Assembly (NCBI RefSeq): GCF_900128995.1
Contig: NZ_FQUE01000002.1
Coordinates: 434,001 to 498,000 of the forward strand
DNA from: Loktanella atrilutea
Lineage (GTDB): Bacteria; Pseudomonadota; Alphaproteobacteria; Rhodobacterales; Rhodobacteraceae
Reading direction: 5' to 3'
Length of the DNA: 64,000 bases
The translations under genes were made by a program, and so were the position numbers. Under the pieces are notes generated by a model, which saw only the letters and a list, made by a program, of their open reading frames with translations, had not been told where the DNA came from and ran no database searches. Position 1 is the first letter of the stretch; every line of letters begins with the position of its first letter. Shown here one piece after another: positions 17,565 to 27,497 of this stretch.

Positions 17565-18137
17565 ATGACCGATCTTGCGCTCGAGACCCGCGACGGCCTG
17601 CCCGATGCCCTGCGCGTGTTGCTGGAGGCCTATCCCCGTCAGGGCTGGACGCAGGACCCCGGATTCGACGGGCTGATCCGCTTCTGGCTGGACCGCCACC
17701 TGATGTTCCGGCGCCTGCTGGCAGAGATGCAGACCGGCACCGAAGGCCTGCTGGATCGCAAGACCGATCCCCGCGCCTTTGCCGGGCAGGTGTCGCGCTA
17801 TGGCGGCATGTTCGTGAATGGTCTGCACGAACACCACACGATCGAGGACACCTACTATTTCCCGAAGCTGCAGACCAAGGATGACCGGGTCGCGCGCGGC
17901 TTCGATATCCTCGACGCGGATCACCATGCCCTCGACGGGCACCTTGCGGCTTTCGTGGACAGCGCAAACGGCGTTCTGTCGCGGCTCGACGACCGCAATG
18001 TGCTGCAGGACAACGCGGCGACGTTCAAGGCCGCGTTGGGGGATATGGAACGGCTACTGAACCGCCACCTTACTGACGAGGAAGACCTTGTCGTGCCAGT
18101 CATCCTGAAGTTCGGCAGCAGCGATCTGGGCGGCTGA
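17565..18137 (+). CDS. Hemerythrin HHE-domain protein
   Basis: A 190-residue all-helical protein. The di-iron ligand pattern of the hemerythrin cation-binding fold is visible: FWLDRHLMFRR, GLHEHHTIEDTYYFP (about residues 85-99), DADHHALDGHL (about 117) and a late NRHLTDEEDLVVP. It probably binds O2 or NO, or senses redox, or handles iron; the partner is unknown. The ATG at 17565 is chosen because the upstream in-frame stretch is GC hairpin sequence and non-protein-like. It lies after the tamB hairpin and upstream of a GST gene on the same strand. Confidence 0.85.
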   Translation: MTDLALETRDGLPDALRVLLEAYPRQGWTQDPGFDGLIRFWLDRHLMFRRLLAEMQTGTEGLLDRKTDPRAFAGQVSRYGGMFVNGLHEHHTIEDTYYFPKLQTKDDRVARGFDILDADHHALDGHLAAFVDSANGVLSRLDDRNVLQDNAATFKAALGDMERLLNRHLTDEEDLVVPVILKFGSSDLGG

Positions 18138-18207
18138 GCGGCGCAGGATTTCAGTTGATTTGTCATCCGTTCGCGCGTCAGGATCGATCATTGAGAAGGA
18201 GGTTCCG

Positions 18208-18855
18208 ATGACAGATCCGATCACGATCTGGACCTACGACTGGGTGCCGAACGGGCCGCGCGGATTCGTGCGCGACATGCGCCTGCGATGGGCATTGGAA
18301 GAGGCTGGCCTGCCCTACCGCATCGCCACCGTGCCGATCACGGACCGGGGGCCAGAGCATCTGGCCCGGCAACCCTTCGCACAGGTGCCATTCATCGACG
18401 ATGGTGGCGTATGCCTGTTCGAAAGCGGCGCCTGCCTGCTGCACATCGCAGAGAAGACCGACAGCCTGATGCCTCCGGGCGCACAGGACCGGGCCGACGT
18501 GCTGCAATGGCTCTTCGCGGCACTGAACTCCGTCGAACTCGTCACCGTGCCGTGGTGGTTCATCAGCCTGTCGAAGCCCGAGACGAACCCGCTTGCGGAC
18601 TGGATGGGCAAGCGCCTCGATCTTCTGGAGGCGGCGATGGCCGGACGCGAATGGGTGGCGGCCGGGCGGTTTACCATTGCCGACATCGCACTGGCCGACG
18701 TCCTGCGCGTGAAGGCGATCCGCGAGGCGCTTGATACCCGGCCGGCCCTGCGGGCTTACGTCGACCGGGCATGTGACCGCCCCGCGTTCCGGAAGGCGCT
18801 GGACGACCAGATGGCACATTTCGCAAAAGCCGATGCGGATCGCGACGCCGGCTGA
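18208..18855 (+). CDS. Glutathione S-transferase family protein
   Basis: A 215-residue protein. The N-terminal thioredoxin-like domain includes RWALEEAGLPYRIATVPI, the cis-Pro region PFAQVPFIDDGGVCLFESGA with the conserved Glu-Ser pair of the glutathione site, and LLHIAEK. A helical C-terminal domain holds RFTIADIALADVLR, the N-capping box of GSTs. A strong GAAGGAGG ribosome site lies before the ATG at 18208. The subclass and substrate are not evident. It ends 42 bases from the convergent acs, with a terminator-like hairpin between. Confidence 0.88.
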   Translation: MTDPITIWTYDWVPNGPRGFVRDMRLRWALEEAGLPYRIATVPITDRGPEHLARQPFAQVPFIDDGGVCLFESGACLLHIAEKTDSLMPPGAQDRADVLQWLFAALNSVELVTVPWWFISLSKPETNPLADWMGKRLDLLEAAMAGREWVAAGRFTIADIALADVLRVKAIREALDTRPALRAYVDRACDRPAFRKALDDQMAHFAKADADRDAG

Positions 18856-18867
18856 CACCCCCCGGCT

Positions 18868-18889
18868 GCCCCGCCGTCACCGGCGGGGC
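18868..18889. terminator. Hairpin between the convergent GST and acs genes
   Basis: GCCCCGCCG-TCAC-CGGCGGGGC, a perfect 9-bp stem placed exactly between the two converging stop codons, with CTTT a few bases later on the plus side. It is positioned to act in both directions. Confidence 0.65.
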
Positions 18890-18896
18890 CCGACTT

Positions 18897-20846
18897 TCAT
18901 CCCTTGTTCATGCGGTTGGCGATCAGATCGTCCACGACCTCCGGTTCGGCAAGGGTCGAGGTATCGCCCAGCGAGCCGTAGTCGTTCTCGGCGATCTTGC
19001 GCAGGATGCGGCGCATGATCTTGCCGGACCGCGTCTTTGGTAGACCGGGCGCGAACTGGATCAGGTCGGGCTTGGCGATCGGCCCGATTTCAGACCGAAC
19101 CCAGGTCTCGAGATCCTTGCGCAGGGCGTCCGTCGGCTCTTCACCCTGCATCAGGGACACATAGGCATAGATGCCCTGCCCCTTGATCTCGTGCGGGTAG
19201 CCGACGACCGCCGCCTCGCTGACGGCCTTGTGGGCGACCAGCGCGCTTTCGACCTCTGCCGTGCCCATGCGATGGCCCGACACGTTGATGACGTCGTCGA
19301 CGCGCCCCGTGATCCAGTAGTAGCCATCTGCGTCGCGGCGGCAGCCGTCGCCCGAGAAGAACAGGTTTTCGTACTGGCTGAAGTAGGTCATCTCGAACCG
19401 CTCGTGATCGCCCCAGATGGTACGCATCTGGCTGGGCCAACTATCGGCGATGGCAAGCACGCCCTCGGCCTCGGTCGTGGTGATCTCCTTGCCCGTTTCG
19501 GGCTCCAGCACCACTGGCTTGATCCCGAAGAACGGCAGGGTGGCCGATCCCGGCTTCGTCGGCGTGGCGCCCGGCAGCGGTGTCAGCAGATGGCCACCGG
19601 TTTCCGTCTGCCACCAGGTGTCGACGATGGGGACTTTGCCCTTTCCGACGACCTCGTTGTACCAGTTCCACGCTTCGGGGTTGATCGGCTCGCCCACTGT
19701 GCCCAAAACCTTCAGCGACGACAGGTCGTACTTCTCGACAAACGCGTTGCCCTTGCCCATCAGCGCGCGGATCGCGGTCGGCGCGGTGTAGAACTGGTTG
19801 ACCTTGTGCTCCTCGCAGACTTGCCAGAAGCGGCCGGCGTCCGGGTAGGTCGGCACCCCTTCGAACATCAGCGTCGTCGCTCCGTTCGCCAATGGGCCGT
19901 AGACGATATAGCTATGGCCAGTCACCCAACCGACATCGGCGGTGCACCAGAACACGTCGCCGTCGTGATAATCGAAAGTGTACTGATGGGTCATCGCCGC
20001 ATAGACAAGGTAGCCCCCAGTCGTATGCACGACACCCTTCGGCTGACCGGTGGAGCCGGAGGTGTAGAGGATAAAGAGCGGATCCTCCGCGTTCATCTCC
20101 TCCGGCGGACAGTCGTTGCCGACCGTGTCCTCCATCTCGTGCAGCCAGTGGTCACGGCCCTCCTGCATCGCGATATCGCCCCCGGTGCGCTTGACGACCA
20201 GCATCTTCGTGTCAGTGGTGATCTTGTCGAAGGCCTTGTCCGCATTGTCCTTCAGCGGGGTGTTGCGCCCGCCGCGCGGCGCCTCGTCCGCGGTGATGAC
20301 GACCTTCGCCTCCGACCCGTTCACGCGAGCGGCCAGCGCGTCGGGGCTGAAGCCCGCGAAGACGACCGAGTGAATTGCCCCGATCCGCGCACAGGCCAGC
20401 ATCGCGTAGGCGGCCTGCGGGATCATCGGCAGGTAGATCACGACGCGGTCACCCTTGCCCACGCCGAGGTCCTTCAGGACGTTGGCCATTTTCGAGACAT
20501 GGGCATGCAATTGGCGATAGGTGATATGCTGCGCCTCGGCCTTGGGATCATCCGGTTCCCAGATGATCGCGGTCTGGTCGGCGCGATCCGCGAGATGACG
20601 GTCGATGCAGTTGGCGGCGACGTTCAGCGTGCCGTCCTCGAACCATCTGATGTCGATGTTGCCGGGCGCAAAGCTGGTATTCTTGACCTTGGTATAGGGC
20701 GTCATCCAGTCCAGACGCTTGCCTTCCTCGCCCCAGAAGCCGTCGGGATCGCTGACCGAGTGTGCATACATCCGGTCGTATGTGGCCTTGTCCGCATGGG
20801 CGCCTGCCGCCATGTCGGCCTGCGGCGGAAATGTCTTGTCGGTCAT
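18897..20846 (-). CDS. acs: Acetyl-CoA synthetase (acetate-CoA ligase)
   Basis: A 649-residue AMP-forming ligase of exactly the usual length. The adenylation P-loop is [20 protein letters not shown], with [12 protein letters not shown] for the acyl/AMP pocket and the C-terminal [13 protein letters not shown], whose Lys is the acetylation-regulated residue of Acs. It converts acetate, ATP and CoA to acetyl-CoA. The ATG at 20846 is preceded by AGGAGG; the in-frame upstream extension is dismissed. It diverges from the DUF218 gene across a 227-base gap that should hold both promoters. Confidence 0.97.
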   Translation of the reverse strand: MTDKTFPPQADMAAGAHADKATYDRMYAHSVSDPDGFWGEEGKRLDWMTPYTKVKNTSFAPGNIDIRWFEDGTLNVAANCIDRHLADRADQTAIIWEPDDPKAEAQHITYRQLHAHVSKMANVLKDLGVGKGDRVVIYLPMIPQAAYAMLACARIGAIHSVVFAGFSPDALAARVNGSEAKVVITADEAPRGGRNTPLKDNADKAFDKITTDTKMLVVKRTGGDIAMQEGRDHWLHEMEDTVGNDCPPEEMNAEDPLFILYTSGSTGQPKGVVHTTGGYLVYAAMTHQYTFDYHDGDVFWCTADVGWVTGHSYIVYGPLANGATTLMFEGVPTYPDAGRFWQVCEEHKVNQFYTAPTAIRALMGKGNAFVEKYDLSSLKVLGTVGEPINPEAWNWYNEVVGKGKVPIVDTWWQTETGGHLLTPLPGATPTKPGSATLPFFGIKPVVLEPETGKEITTTEAEGVLAIADSWPSQMRTIWGDHERFEMTYFSQYENLFFSGDGCRRDADGYYWITGRVDDVINVSGHRMGTAEVESALVAHKAVSEAAVVGYPHEIKGQGIYAYVSLMQGEEPTDALRKDLETWVRSEIGPIAKPDLIQFAPGLPKTRSGKIMRRILRKIAENDYGSLGDTSTLAEPEVVDDLIANRMNKG

Positions 20847-21073
20847 CGAGGGTTCCTCCTGCTTGGCATCCGCGGCAGTGCGATCCGCCGCAACGACAGC
20901 CCTGACGGCCGTCGCCTCCTCCCGACATGCATGATGCTGATCCTGACTGGAATGCCAAGGTGCCGTTGGATCGCCGCGGCCGCGGCTGTCAACATCTTGA
21001 AAACGTATCAACGCGCGGCTGTCAAATCATGGACGCCGTTTCCCCGCCGGTCGTGTGTCGCTATAGCGGCCAC

Positions 21074-21559
21074 ATGAAAGCAATCGTCATCCTTGGCGCC
21101 GCGGTCTGGGCCGAAGGCCCTTCACCGACGCTGCGCCGGCGCGCCCGTCACGGCGCGCGGCTGTGGCACGCCGGTGAAGGGCAGATCATCGTGGCGTGCG
21201 GCGGCATGGGCCGCCACCCGCCGACCGAAGCGGAAGCCATCGCGCAGATCCTGATGGAAGAGGGCATACCGACGGACGCGATCCTGCAAGAGGATCGCTC
21301 GACCACGACGCTGGAAAACATCCGGTTCGCTCTGCCCCTGCTGCGCCGTCATCACGTCGACCAGATCGTCATCGTCACCGACGCGACCCATGGCCCCCGC
21401 GCGCTGCGCGTGGCCCGCCATTTCCGCCTGAAGGCCCGCTGCAGTGCACCGTCCCTGCGCGGCAGCCATAAACGCAGCGTGCTGCGGCAGGCCCTTCGCG
21501 AACTCGGGGCCTATCCGCTCTATGCGATCCGATTGATGGGTCAAAGCCGCGATGACTAA
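21074..21559 (+). CDS. YdcF-like DUF218 domain protein
   Basis: A 161-residue protein. MKAIVILGAAVWAEGPSPTL starts directly with the DUF218 beta-strand. Further family features are CGGMGRHPPTEAEAIAQIL, EDRSTTTLENIRF and VTDATHGPRALRVARHF. DUF218 members include SanA and ElyC, implicated in envelope integrity, but this one lacks the N-terminal membrane anchor of those proteins and would be a soluble stand-alone domain. An in-frame ATG at 21029 would add 15 residues; I prefer 21074 because the fold starts there. Confidence 0.8.
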   Translation: MKAIVILGAAVWAEGPSPTLRRRARHGARLWHAGEGQIIVACGGMGRHPPTEAEAIAQILMEEGIPTDAILQEDRSTTTLENIRFALPLLRRHHVDQIVIVTDATHGPRALRVARHFRLKARCSAPSLRGSHKRSVLRQALRELGAYPLYAIRLMGQSRDD

Positions 21560-21633
21560 ACCTTGCCCCTTGCGGTTAACCAGAAATTAAGCGTGATGAA
21601 CGAATCCTGAGCTTCTGTCAGCCAGGGTTAGTC

Positions 21634-22299
21634 ATGCGCCTGTTCGCCATCTTCACGTTGTTCTTCATCTCGGTAAGTGCTGTGCACGCCGGCGCATGGC
21701 CCCGCGACAAGGGCGACCTTTTCATCGCGGCCGGGGGCAACTTCCTGTTGTCGAACGGCGCCGAATTGCCCGTACACTACGATCCGACAGTATATGCAGA
21801 ATACGGCCTGACCGACAGGATCACGCTGGGCCTGGATTTCTATACCGCCGACAAGGGTCGCATCGCATCGGGCTTCACCTTCGTCAGCGTGCCGGTCGGA
21901 TCGTTGAAACTCAAGAACCGCGCGTCCGTCTCGGTCGGCTACGGCTACCGCCTGAACCCCGACACCTCGACCGAGGGGCTGATGCGCCTCGGCCTGTCGG
22001 TGGGTCGTGCATTGGACAAGGGCTGGCTGGCCGCCGATGCCTCCGCCACCATCGGACTGCAGGACACGACATGGCGGCCCAAGGCCGATTTTACATGGGG
22101 TCACGGCTGGTCGAACCGATGGACGTCGACGATCCAGTTGCAGACGGGACAGGGCTATTACAACGACGACTACGCCAAGGTCAGTCCGACGATAATTTTC
22201 TCCCTGAATGAAAGGTTCAAGATCAATCTTGGCGCAGTCAAGGCGCTGACCGGTGACGGCGGCAGCGCCCTGAAGCTCGAAACCTGGCTGAGGTTCTGA
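21634..22299 (+). CDS. Putative outer-membrane beta-barrel protein of unknown function
   Basis: A 221-residue protein with a signal peptide (about residues 1-19, ending VHAG). The mature part is a run of alternating-residue amphipathic strands (for example YAEYGLTDRITLGLDFYTAD and NRASVSVGYGYRL), and the sequence ends WLRF, the terminal aromatic typical of proteins inserted by BamA. No specific family is recognised with certainty. It stands alone, with its stop 38 bases from the stop of the convergent beta-helix gene. Confidence 0.7.
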   Translation: MRLFAIFTLFFISVSAVHAGAWPRDKGDLFIAAGGNFLLSNGAELPVHYDPTVYAEYGLTDRITLGLDFYTADKGRIASGFTFVSVPVGSLKLKNRASVSVGYGYRLNPDTSTEGLMRLGLSVGRALDKGWLAADASATIGLQDTTWRPKADFTWGHGWSNRWTSTIQLQTGQGYYNDDYAKVSPTIIFSLNERFKINLGAVKALTGDGGSALKLETWLRF

Positions 22300-22311
22300 C
22301 CCCGCAGAACC
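22292..22311. terminator. Short hairpin at the barrel-gene stop codon
   Basis: GGTTCTG-ACCCCG-CAGAACC, a 7-bp stem overlapping the stop codon, between two convergent genes. No T-run is present, so this is a weak candidate. Confidence 0.3.
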
Positions 22312-22337
22312 GGGTCGCGATCCCTCGGGCCGGCAGT

Positions 22338-24626
22338 TCAGACAGGATTGTCCATGCGCGCGATGTAACGGATCGTGCCCTTCAGCGCCTGATCGAAGAC
22401 GAACCGTATGCTGCGCTGGTCGCCGCCATAGTTCTTGTCGGCCCAGGGAATCTGGTTGACGGTCTGGTTCGACGCCGTCTGCAGCGGCCCGTCGGCCAAG
22501 ACCGACTCGACGAAGCGGGCCCGCCCCAGAAACGGCAACTGCGGCGCGGTACGTGCAACCCACTGGTTCGACGCCGTGGCCTGCGTATGCGTCAGGTAGG
22601 CAGGATTGAACACCTCGTCGGTCACGCCGTTATAGCAGTTGCCGGAAAACGTAACCTGCCGCATCCGCCCGTAGTCCAGATCGGCAAAGGTGGTATCGAC
22701 GGCCTCGACCCGATTGATATTGCCGTTGAACGTGCGAAAGACGTTGCCCATCACGCCCAGCCCGTGCAGGAAGTGACCCGGCCCGTAGGGTTTGATGACG
22801 ATGAAGTTGAACCCCGGACTGACGTTGATGCAGACGAAATGGTTTCCGGTGATCGTCAGTCCGCCGAAGGAATAGCCTGTGGTGAACGCGGGGTTCGCCT
22901 CCGACTCGTTGGTCCATTCGACAAAGCAGTTGTCGATGTAATTGCCGGTGATCGCCGCGCGGCAATTCGACTGCGTAAAGACGACGCCGCCGCGCCGCAG
23001 GCCGTCGTTTTCCGTATCGCCATGGAACCAGTGGTTGCCCACGATGGTGCTGCCGCCACCGGCGATGACACCGAAGTGCTTGAACAGAACGACCCGGTTC
23101 TCGCGCACCTTCACGTCGTTGGCGTTGGAATTGAAGGCGATGGTCGTGCGATCCTGCACCCGCAGCGACGCCTCGTTCGACACGAATTGGCAACGATCGA
23201 TCATCATGCCCTGACAGCCGTTCCCGGGGCTGGAGATGCCGCGATCCTTCGGCTTGGTGAAGAAGCAATCGCGCACGTGGAACGTCAGGCCCGCCGGGGC
23301 CAGCAGGATGCCACTGGCATTGCCGTCGCCCTGAAACTCGACGTCGTCGATGACGAACTGCGACAGGCTGTCGTAACCCGAGAAATCCAGCAGATACCTG
23401 AACCGCCGAAAGGTGAAGGTCTGTGTGCCGGCCGCATCGTAAAGCCCGCCGCTGATTTGCAAGGTTCGCGCCCCAATGTTCCGAGAGGTGACGTAGACCT
23501 CGCGCCCGACGCCGGACCCCACCACCAGCGATCCGACGGGGATATTGGCGACGTTGACCACGTTGCTCAGCGTGCGGTCACTGGACGGGCTGTAGGTCAC
23601 CTGAGAGGTCACGTCCGTGGTCGCCCAATCCCCGCTGCCGGCCGCGCGGAACTGGCCGTTGCGGATGACGCGCCGTGTCGCGAATGTGGTGCGGCTCGGA
23701 TCGCAGGCCTGCATGTCGACCGGCCCGGTCAGATTGATGATACGGCCGTTCAGGTCGAGCGATCCATGGTCTGAAAAGTTCAGAAGCGCTTGATAGGCCT
23801 TGCGGAACGCCAGTTCTTCGTCCTTGAATGCATCCACATAGGTCCGGTAGTTGAAATCCTTCTGCAGGATGAAGCGTTTGTCGGCGGGCTGCGTGACGCG
23901 TCCCTCGAACCGGATGCGGTTCTGGATCGTGACGTCCTGTGCCAGACGGTAGACCCCCTCCGACACAAGGATCTCTCGCCCGTTCGCCGCCGCATCGGCC
24001 GCCTCGAAGGCGTCCGAATCATCGGCGGCATTGTCACCCTTGGCGCCATAGTCGCGCACGTCCACCATCGCGATCAGGTCGCGAAGGAAGGCAACGGTGT
24101 AATCCTCGATCACGATGTCGTCGATCCGCACCAGCCCGCCGCTGGGCCCCGTCAGGTCGATCCCGAAATGCCCGAAATCGGCATTGGTCCAGACAAGGTC
24201 GACCCCTGTCCTGTCGCCCGTCCCGACGATCGCACTGACTTCGACGACATCCCCGTAGGTCGTCAGCGCGGTTGCCGGGCCGACACTCGTCGGTACGGTC
24301 GCGGCACCACCGCCATTGCGCCCCGCATAGCCAGCGATGCGCACGCTCGGCAGCGGTCCCGCGACTGCCTTGACCCGCGCGGTGATCCGCAGATAGCAGC
24401 CCGGCAGGATCGGGGTTTCGCCCATGTAGCGGACCTTCTGCACCGTGCTGGTTTTCTGCACCTCGAGGCAGCCCCCGAAATCCTGATCGGCTGCCACGAA
24501 GACACCGGTGCCGCTGGTCGCATAGGTATCGCTGCCGGGTGTGCCGTCGCCACTGGACCAGACGCCAAGCCCCGCCGCGAACGGCAGCGGCTGAAACACG
24601 ATGCCGTCGGTAATTGCCTTGTTCAT
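22338..24626 (-). CDS. Right-handed parallel beta-helix protein (GH28-related/pectate-lyase-3 type)
   Basis: A 762-residue protein starting MNKAITDGIVFQPLPFAAGL. Residues about 1-190 form an N-terminal beta-sandwich-like module (GVWSSGDGTPGSDTYA and a LPSVRIAGYAG segment). At about 200 comes VDVRDYGAKGDNAADDSDAF, the usual start of a pectate-lyase-3/tailspike beta-helix. Many Asn/Gly-rich helix turns follow (NHWFHGDTENDG, ITGNYIDNCF, ITGNHFVCIN, VTFSGNCYNG). There is no signal peptide and no phage gene nearby. Related proteins occur in Rhodobacteraceae annotated as glycosyl hydrolase 28-related. A polysaccharide-binding or cleaving role is inferred from the fold only. The gene is flanked by unrelated genes on both sides. 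Confidence 0.75.
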   Translation of the reverse strand: MNKAITDGIVFQPLPFAAGLGVWSSGDGTPGSDTYATSGTGVFVAADQDFGGCLEVQKTSTVQKVRYMGETPILPGCYLRITARVKAVAGPLPSVRIAGYAGRNGGGAATVPTSVGPATALTTYGDVVEVSAIVGTGDRTGVDLVWTNADFGHFGIDLTGPSGGLVRIDDIVIEDYTVAFLRDLIAMVDVRDYGAKGDNAADDSDAFEAADAAANGREILVSEGVYRLAQDVTIQNRIRFEGRVTQPADKRFILQKDFNYRTYVDAFKDEELAFRKAYQALLNFSDHGSLDLNGRIINLTGPVDMQACDPSRTTFATRRVIRNGQFRAAGSGDWATTDVTSQVTYSPSSDRTLSNVVNVANIPVGSLVVGSGVGREVYVTSRNIGARTLQISGGLYDAAGTQTFTFRRFRYLLDFSGYDSLSQFVIDDVEFQGDGNASGILLAPAGLTFHVRDCFFTKPKDRGISSPGNGCQGMMIDRCQFVSNEASLRVQDRTTIAFNSNANDVKVRENRVVLFKHFGVIAGGGSTIVGNHWFHGDTENDGLRRGGVVFTQSNCRAAITGNYIDNCFVEWTNESEANPAFTTGYSFGGLTITGNHFVCINVSPGFNFIVIKPYGPGHFLHGLGVMGNVFRTFNGNINRVEAVDTTFADLDYGRMRQVTFSGNCYNGVTDEVFNPAYLTHTQATASNQWVARTAPQLPFLGRARFVESVLADGPLQTASNQTVNQIPWADKNYGGDQRSIRFVFDQALKGTIRYIARMDNPV

Positions 24627-24802
24627 CCCAGATCCCCTTGTCGATGGGATGGCGCGGCGGTTCGGACATGACGTCGCCCCACGGCATCCCGTTGCACGCT
24701 GCCCGGCGACAGGGCCGGTCATCGCGATCGGGGGATAATCAGGCGGGGTGAACCGGGTCTGACGGCACCGTGACGCAGACGCCCCGCGTCACGCAACGGG
24801 GA

Positions 24803-25303
24803 TCAGGTACCGACGTCGGGCGGCGGCAGCAGAAAGACACCGTCGATCTTCCAGCCGTCGGAGGTCTTGATCATGGCATATTCCAGCAGGTGCAGCTTGC
24901 CGTTGGTATCCTGCACCATCACCTGCTGGAATGTCACGGCATCGGACTGGCGCGTCGCGACGAAGCGGGTCGCCGAATTGTCCCAGACCATCGGATAAGC
25001 CCGGTTGACCATCGTGCCAAAGTTCTGCGGCGTGCCGAAAAGGCTGCGGATCATCGGACTCGCGAATTGCCAGGCCAGATCGATGTCCCTCGCGTTGAAG
25101 GCACCCAGTTGCCGGCCGATCACCTCTTGCATCGACAGCGACGACAAGTCGGCATCCGCGGCAGGGGAACCGGTGGCCCCGTCCGCTGGCGCGGCGGGAT
25201 TTGGCGCGACCGGCCCGTCGGGTGCCGAAGGCGTCGTCAATTCTTGTGCGGCAGCAGCCGATGCAAGACCCGCGACCAACGTGACCGTCATCCAGAACCG
25301 CAT
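24803..25303 (-). CDS. DUF4864 domain-containing exported protein
   Basis: A 166-residue protein: signal peptide (about residues 1-19, ending AAAQ), a Pro/Ala-rich linker (about 20-50), then a DUF4864 domain beginning LSSLSMQEVIGRQLGAFNAR and ending AMIKTSDGWKIDGVFLL. The fold of this family resembles NTF2/SnoaL, and no activity is known. The ATG at 25303 gives the signal peptide; the longer in-frame extension does not. The gene lies 66 bases downstream of lysS on the same strand. Confidence 0.75.
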   Translation of the reverse strand: MRFWMTVTLVAGLASAAAAQELTTPSAPDGPVAPNPAAPADGATGSPAADADLSSLSMQEVIGRQLGAFNARDIDLAWQFASPMIRSLFGTPQNFGTMVNRAYPMVWDNSATRFVATRQSDAVTFQQVMVQDTNGKLHLLEYAMIKTSDGWKIDGVFLLPPPDVGT

Positions 25304-25369
25304 GTCTCGCCCCCTGCGCACATCCCAATCAAGGGAAGATACGCAGGTCGTAAGCAAAAGGTTTCACGA

Positions 25370-26950
25370 TCAGCCCTGCTGCAAATCCCCACGCAGTGCC
25401 GCTTCGATCAGGGCGATTGTTTCATCTACACCGTAAAGTGCGATGAAACCGCCGAACCGCGGCCCTTGCGAAGCCCCCAGCAGCACTTCGTACAGTGCCG
25501 TGAACCAGTCGCGCAACGGCTCGAACCCGTGCGCCTTTCCGACGGCGAACACCTCGGACTGCAAGGCCTCTGCGTCCAGACCGCCTTCCCAGACCCGCAA
25601 CCGCGCCGCCAGATCCTCCAGCGCGGCACGTTCCATGTCGGTGGGAGTCCGGAACACCTTCTCCGGCTTCACGAAGTCATTGTAATAGCGCACCGCAAAG
25701 CCCGCCGCCTGATCCATCTGCGGATTGGCCGCGGGGGACGCCTCGGGTGCATAGCGCTGGATGAACCCCCACAGCTTGTCCTTGCTTTCCGCGCTGGAAA
25801 CGGAGGCGAGGTTCAGCAGCATTGCGAAGGGTACGACCATGTCCGACTGCGGAACGTCATGCCCGTGGATGTGGAATACGGGGTTGTTCAGTCGCCCGGC
25901 ATCGTCCTGCGTCGCGTAGGCCCGCAATTGCTGATGATATTCATCAACCGCCTTGGGAATCACGTCGAAATGCATCCGCTTGGCCGTCTTCGGCTTCAGA
26001 TACATAAAATACGACAGGCTCTCCGTCGCGGCATAGGTCAGCCATTCATCGATGGTCAGCCCGTTGCCAGAGGTCTTGGAAATCTTGTGACCCTCTGCGT
26101 CGAGGAACAGCTCGTAGGTGAAATGCTCCGGCGGTCGACCACCCAGCACGCGGCAGATGCCGTCATAGATCGGGGTGTTCGTGGCGTGATCCTTGCCATA
26201 CATCTCGAAATCGACGCCCAGCGCCGCCCAGCGCGCGCCAAAGTCGGGCTTCCACTGCAGCTTGCAGTTGCCCCCGGTGACGCTGATCGTATGCTCCGTC
26301 CCGTCTTCATCGTCGAAGGTGATCATACCGTCCTTCGTGACGGACTTCATCGGCACGTAAAGCACCCGCCCCGTCGTCGGGCTGATCGGCAGAAAGCACG
26401 AATAGGTCGCCCGCCGCTCGTCGCGCAGGGACTTGAGCATGATCTCCATGATCTCGTCGTACTTCGCGCAGGCGCGCAGCAGGATCGCATCCATCTTGCC
26501 GCTGCGATAATACTCCGTGGCGCTGGCAAATTCGTATTCGAAGCCGAAGGTATCGAGGAAATTGTTCAGTCGCGCGTTCATATGCGCGCCAAAGCTGCCG
26601 TGCGTGCCGAAGGGATCGGGCACCGCCGTCAAGGGGCGCTGCATATAGGGCTCCAACGCAGCCGGATCGGGCACATTGCCCGGGATCTTGCGCATCCCGT
26701 CCATGTCGTCGGAAAAGCAAAGCAGCTTCGTCGGGATATCGCTGATGATTTCGAAGGCACGTCGGATCATCGTCGTGCGCCCGACCTCGCCGAAGGTGCC
26801 GATATGCGGCAGGCCACTCGGCCCGTATCCGGTCTCGAACAGAACGTAGCCCTTTTCGGGGTCTTTCTTCTCGTAACGTTTGAGCACGCGGCGCGCCTCT
26901 TCGAACGGCCAGGCCTTCGATGTCATCGCAGCATCGCGCAATGTGCTCAT
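25370..26950 (-). CDS. lysS: Lysyl-tRNA synthetase, class I
   Basis: A 526-residue class I (archaeal-type) enzyme, not the usual bacterial class II form. The HIGH-type motif sits in [20 protein letters not shown] and the KMSKS-type motif is KISKTSGNG, within a Rossmann catalytic domain. The C-terminal part is the all-helical anticodon-binding region of this class. It charges tRNA-Lys. Class I LysRS is known in alphaproteobacteria and spirochaetes, so its presence fits the taxon. The ATG at 26950 starts [16 protein letters not shown]. It diverges from the TerB-like gene. Confidence 0.95.
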   Translation of the reverse strand: MSTLRDAAMTSKAWPFEEARRVLKRYEKKDPEKGYVLFETGYGPSGLPHIGTFGEVGRTTMIRRAFEIISDIPTKLLCFSDDMDGMRKIPGNVPDPAALEPYMQRPLTAVPDPFGTHGSFGAHMNARLNNFLDTFGFEYEFASATEYYRSGKMDAILLRACAKYDEIMEIMLKSLRDERRATYSCFLPISPTTGRVLYVPMKSVTKDGMITFDDEDGTEHTISVTGGNCKLQWKPDFGARWAALGVDFEMYGKDHATNTPIYDGICRVLGGRPPEHFTYELFLDAEGHKISKTSGNGLTIDEWLTYAATESLSYFMYLKPKTAKRMHFDVIPKAVDEYHQQLRAYATQDDAGRLNNPVFHIHGHDVPQSDMVVPFAMLLNLASVSSAESKDKLWGFIQRYAPEASPAANPQMDQAAGFAVRYYNDFVKPEKVFRTPTDMERAALEDLAARLRVWEGGLDAEALQSEVFAVGKAHGFEPLRDWFTALYEVLLGASQGPRFGGFIALYGVDETIALIEAALRGDLQQG

Positions 26951-27061
26951 GGTTTCACTCGCTTCATGGTCCGGAACCCCCGTGGCTCCGTGTCGCGCAT
27001 CCCTATTGCGACAGCGCGGGGCCGTCAATAAATGGGTCTCGACTGACATGCCGGAAGGACC

Positions 27062-27484
27062 ATGACGATGGTATCGGATTCCATGACCGCACAGGACGCG
27101 CTCGCAGCCCTGATGATTGCCGTATCGGCCTCGGACGAGAACATCCGCACGTCCGAACTGATCAAGATCAATTCGGCCATCAACAACCTGCCGGTCTTCT
27201 CGAACTACGACTCAGACCGGCTGCCGCGCATCACGCGCATGGTCTTCGACCTGCTGGATCAGGAAGACGGACTGGAGGCGTTGTTCGGCCTGATCCGCGA
27301 CACCCTGCCCGAGCGTCTGTTCGAGACCGCCTACGCGCTGTCCTGCGATGTCGCGGCTGCCGATGGCAAGATCGGAGAGACCGAGGGCCGCATGCTGGAA
27401 GAGATCCGCGACGAATTGGAACTCGACCGCCTGCACGCCGCCGCCATCGAACGGGGCGCACGCGCCCGGCACATGACGATCTGA
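27062..27484 (+). CDS. TerB-like (tellurite resistance TerB family) protein
   Basis: A 140-residue, all-helical acidic protein. The two TerB-type EF-hand-like segments are recognisable: [21 protein letters not shown] near residue 18 and [20 protein letters not shown] near 100, each with an Asp-rich metal-binding turn. No other ter genes are nearby, so tellurite resistance itself is not implied. Another in-frame ATG lies two codons after the chosen start. It converges with dacB, with a 13-base gap. Confidence 0.8.
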   Translation: MTMVSDSMTAQDALAALMIAVSASDENIRTSELIKINSAINNLPVFSNYDSDRLPRITRMVFDLLDQEDGLEALFGLIRDTLPERLFETAYALSCDVAAADGKIGETEGRMLEEIRDELELDRLHAAAIERGARARHMTI

Positions 27485-27497
27485 CGGCTGACCGTCC

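Noticed and set aside
19191-21077. A 628-codon open frame on the plus strand over acs
   Set aside because: It is antisense to a complete, motif-intact acs and arises from high-GC codon bias; its composition is Arg/His/Asp-rich and resembles no family.
22338-25303. Prophage or gene-transfer-agent remnant around the beta-helix protein
   Set aside because: No capsid, portal, terminase, integrase or lysis gene is nearby; only the beta-helix protein has a phage-like flavour.
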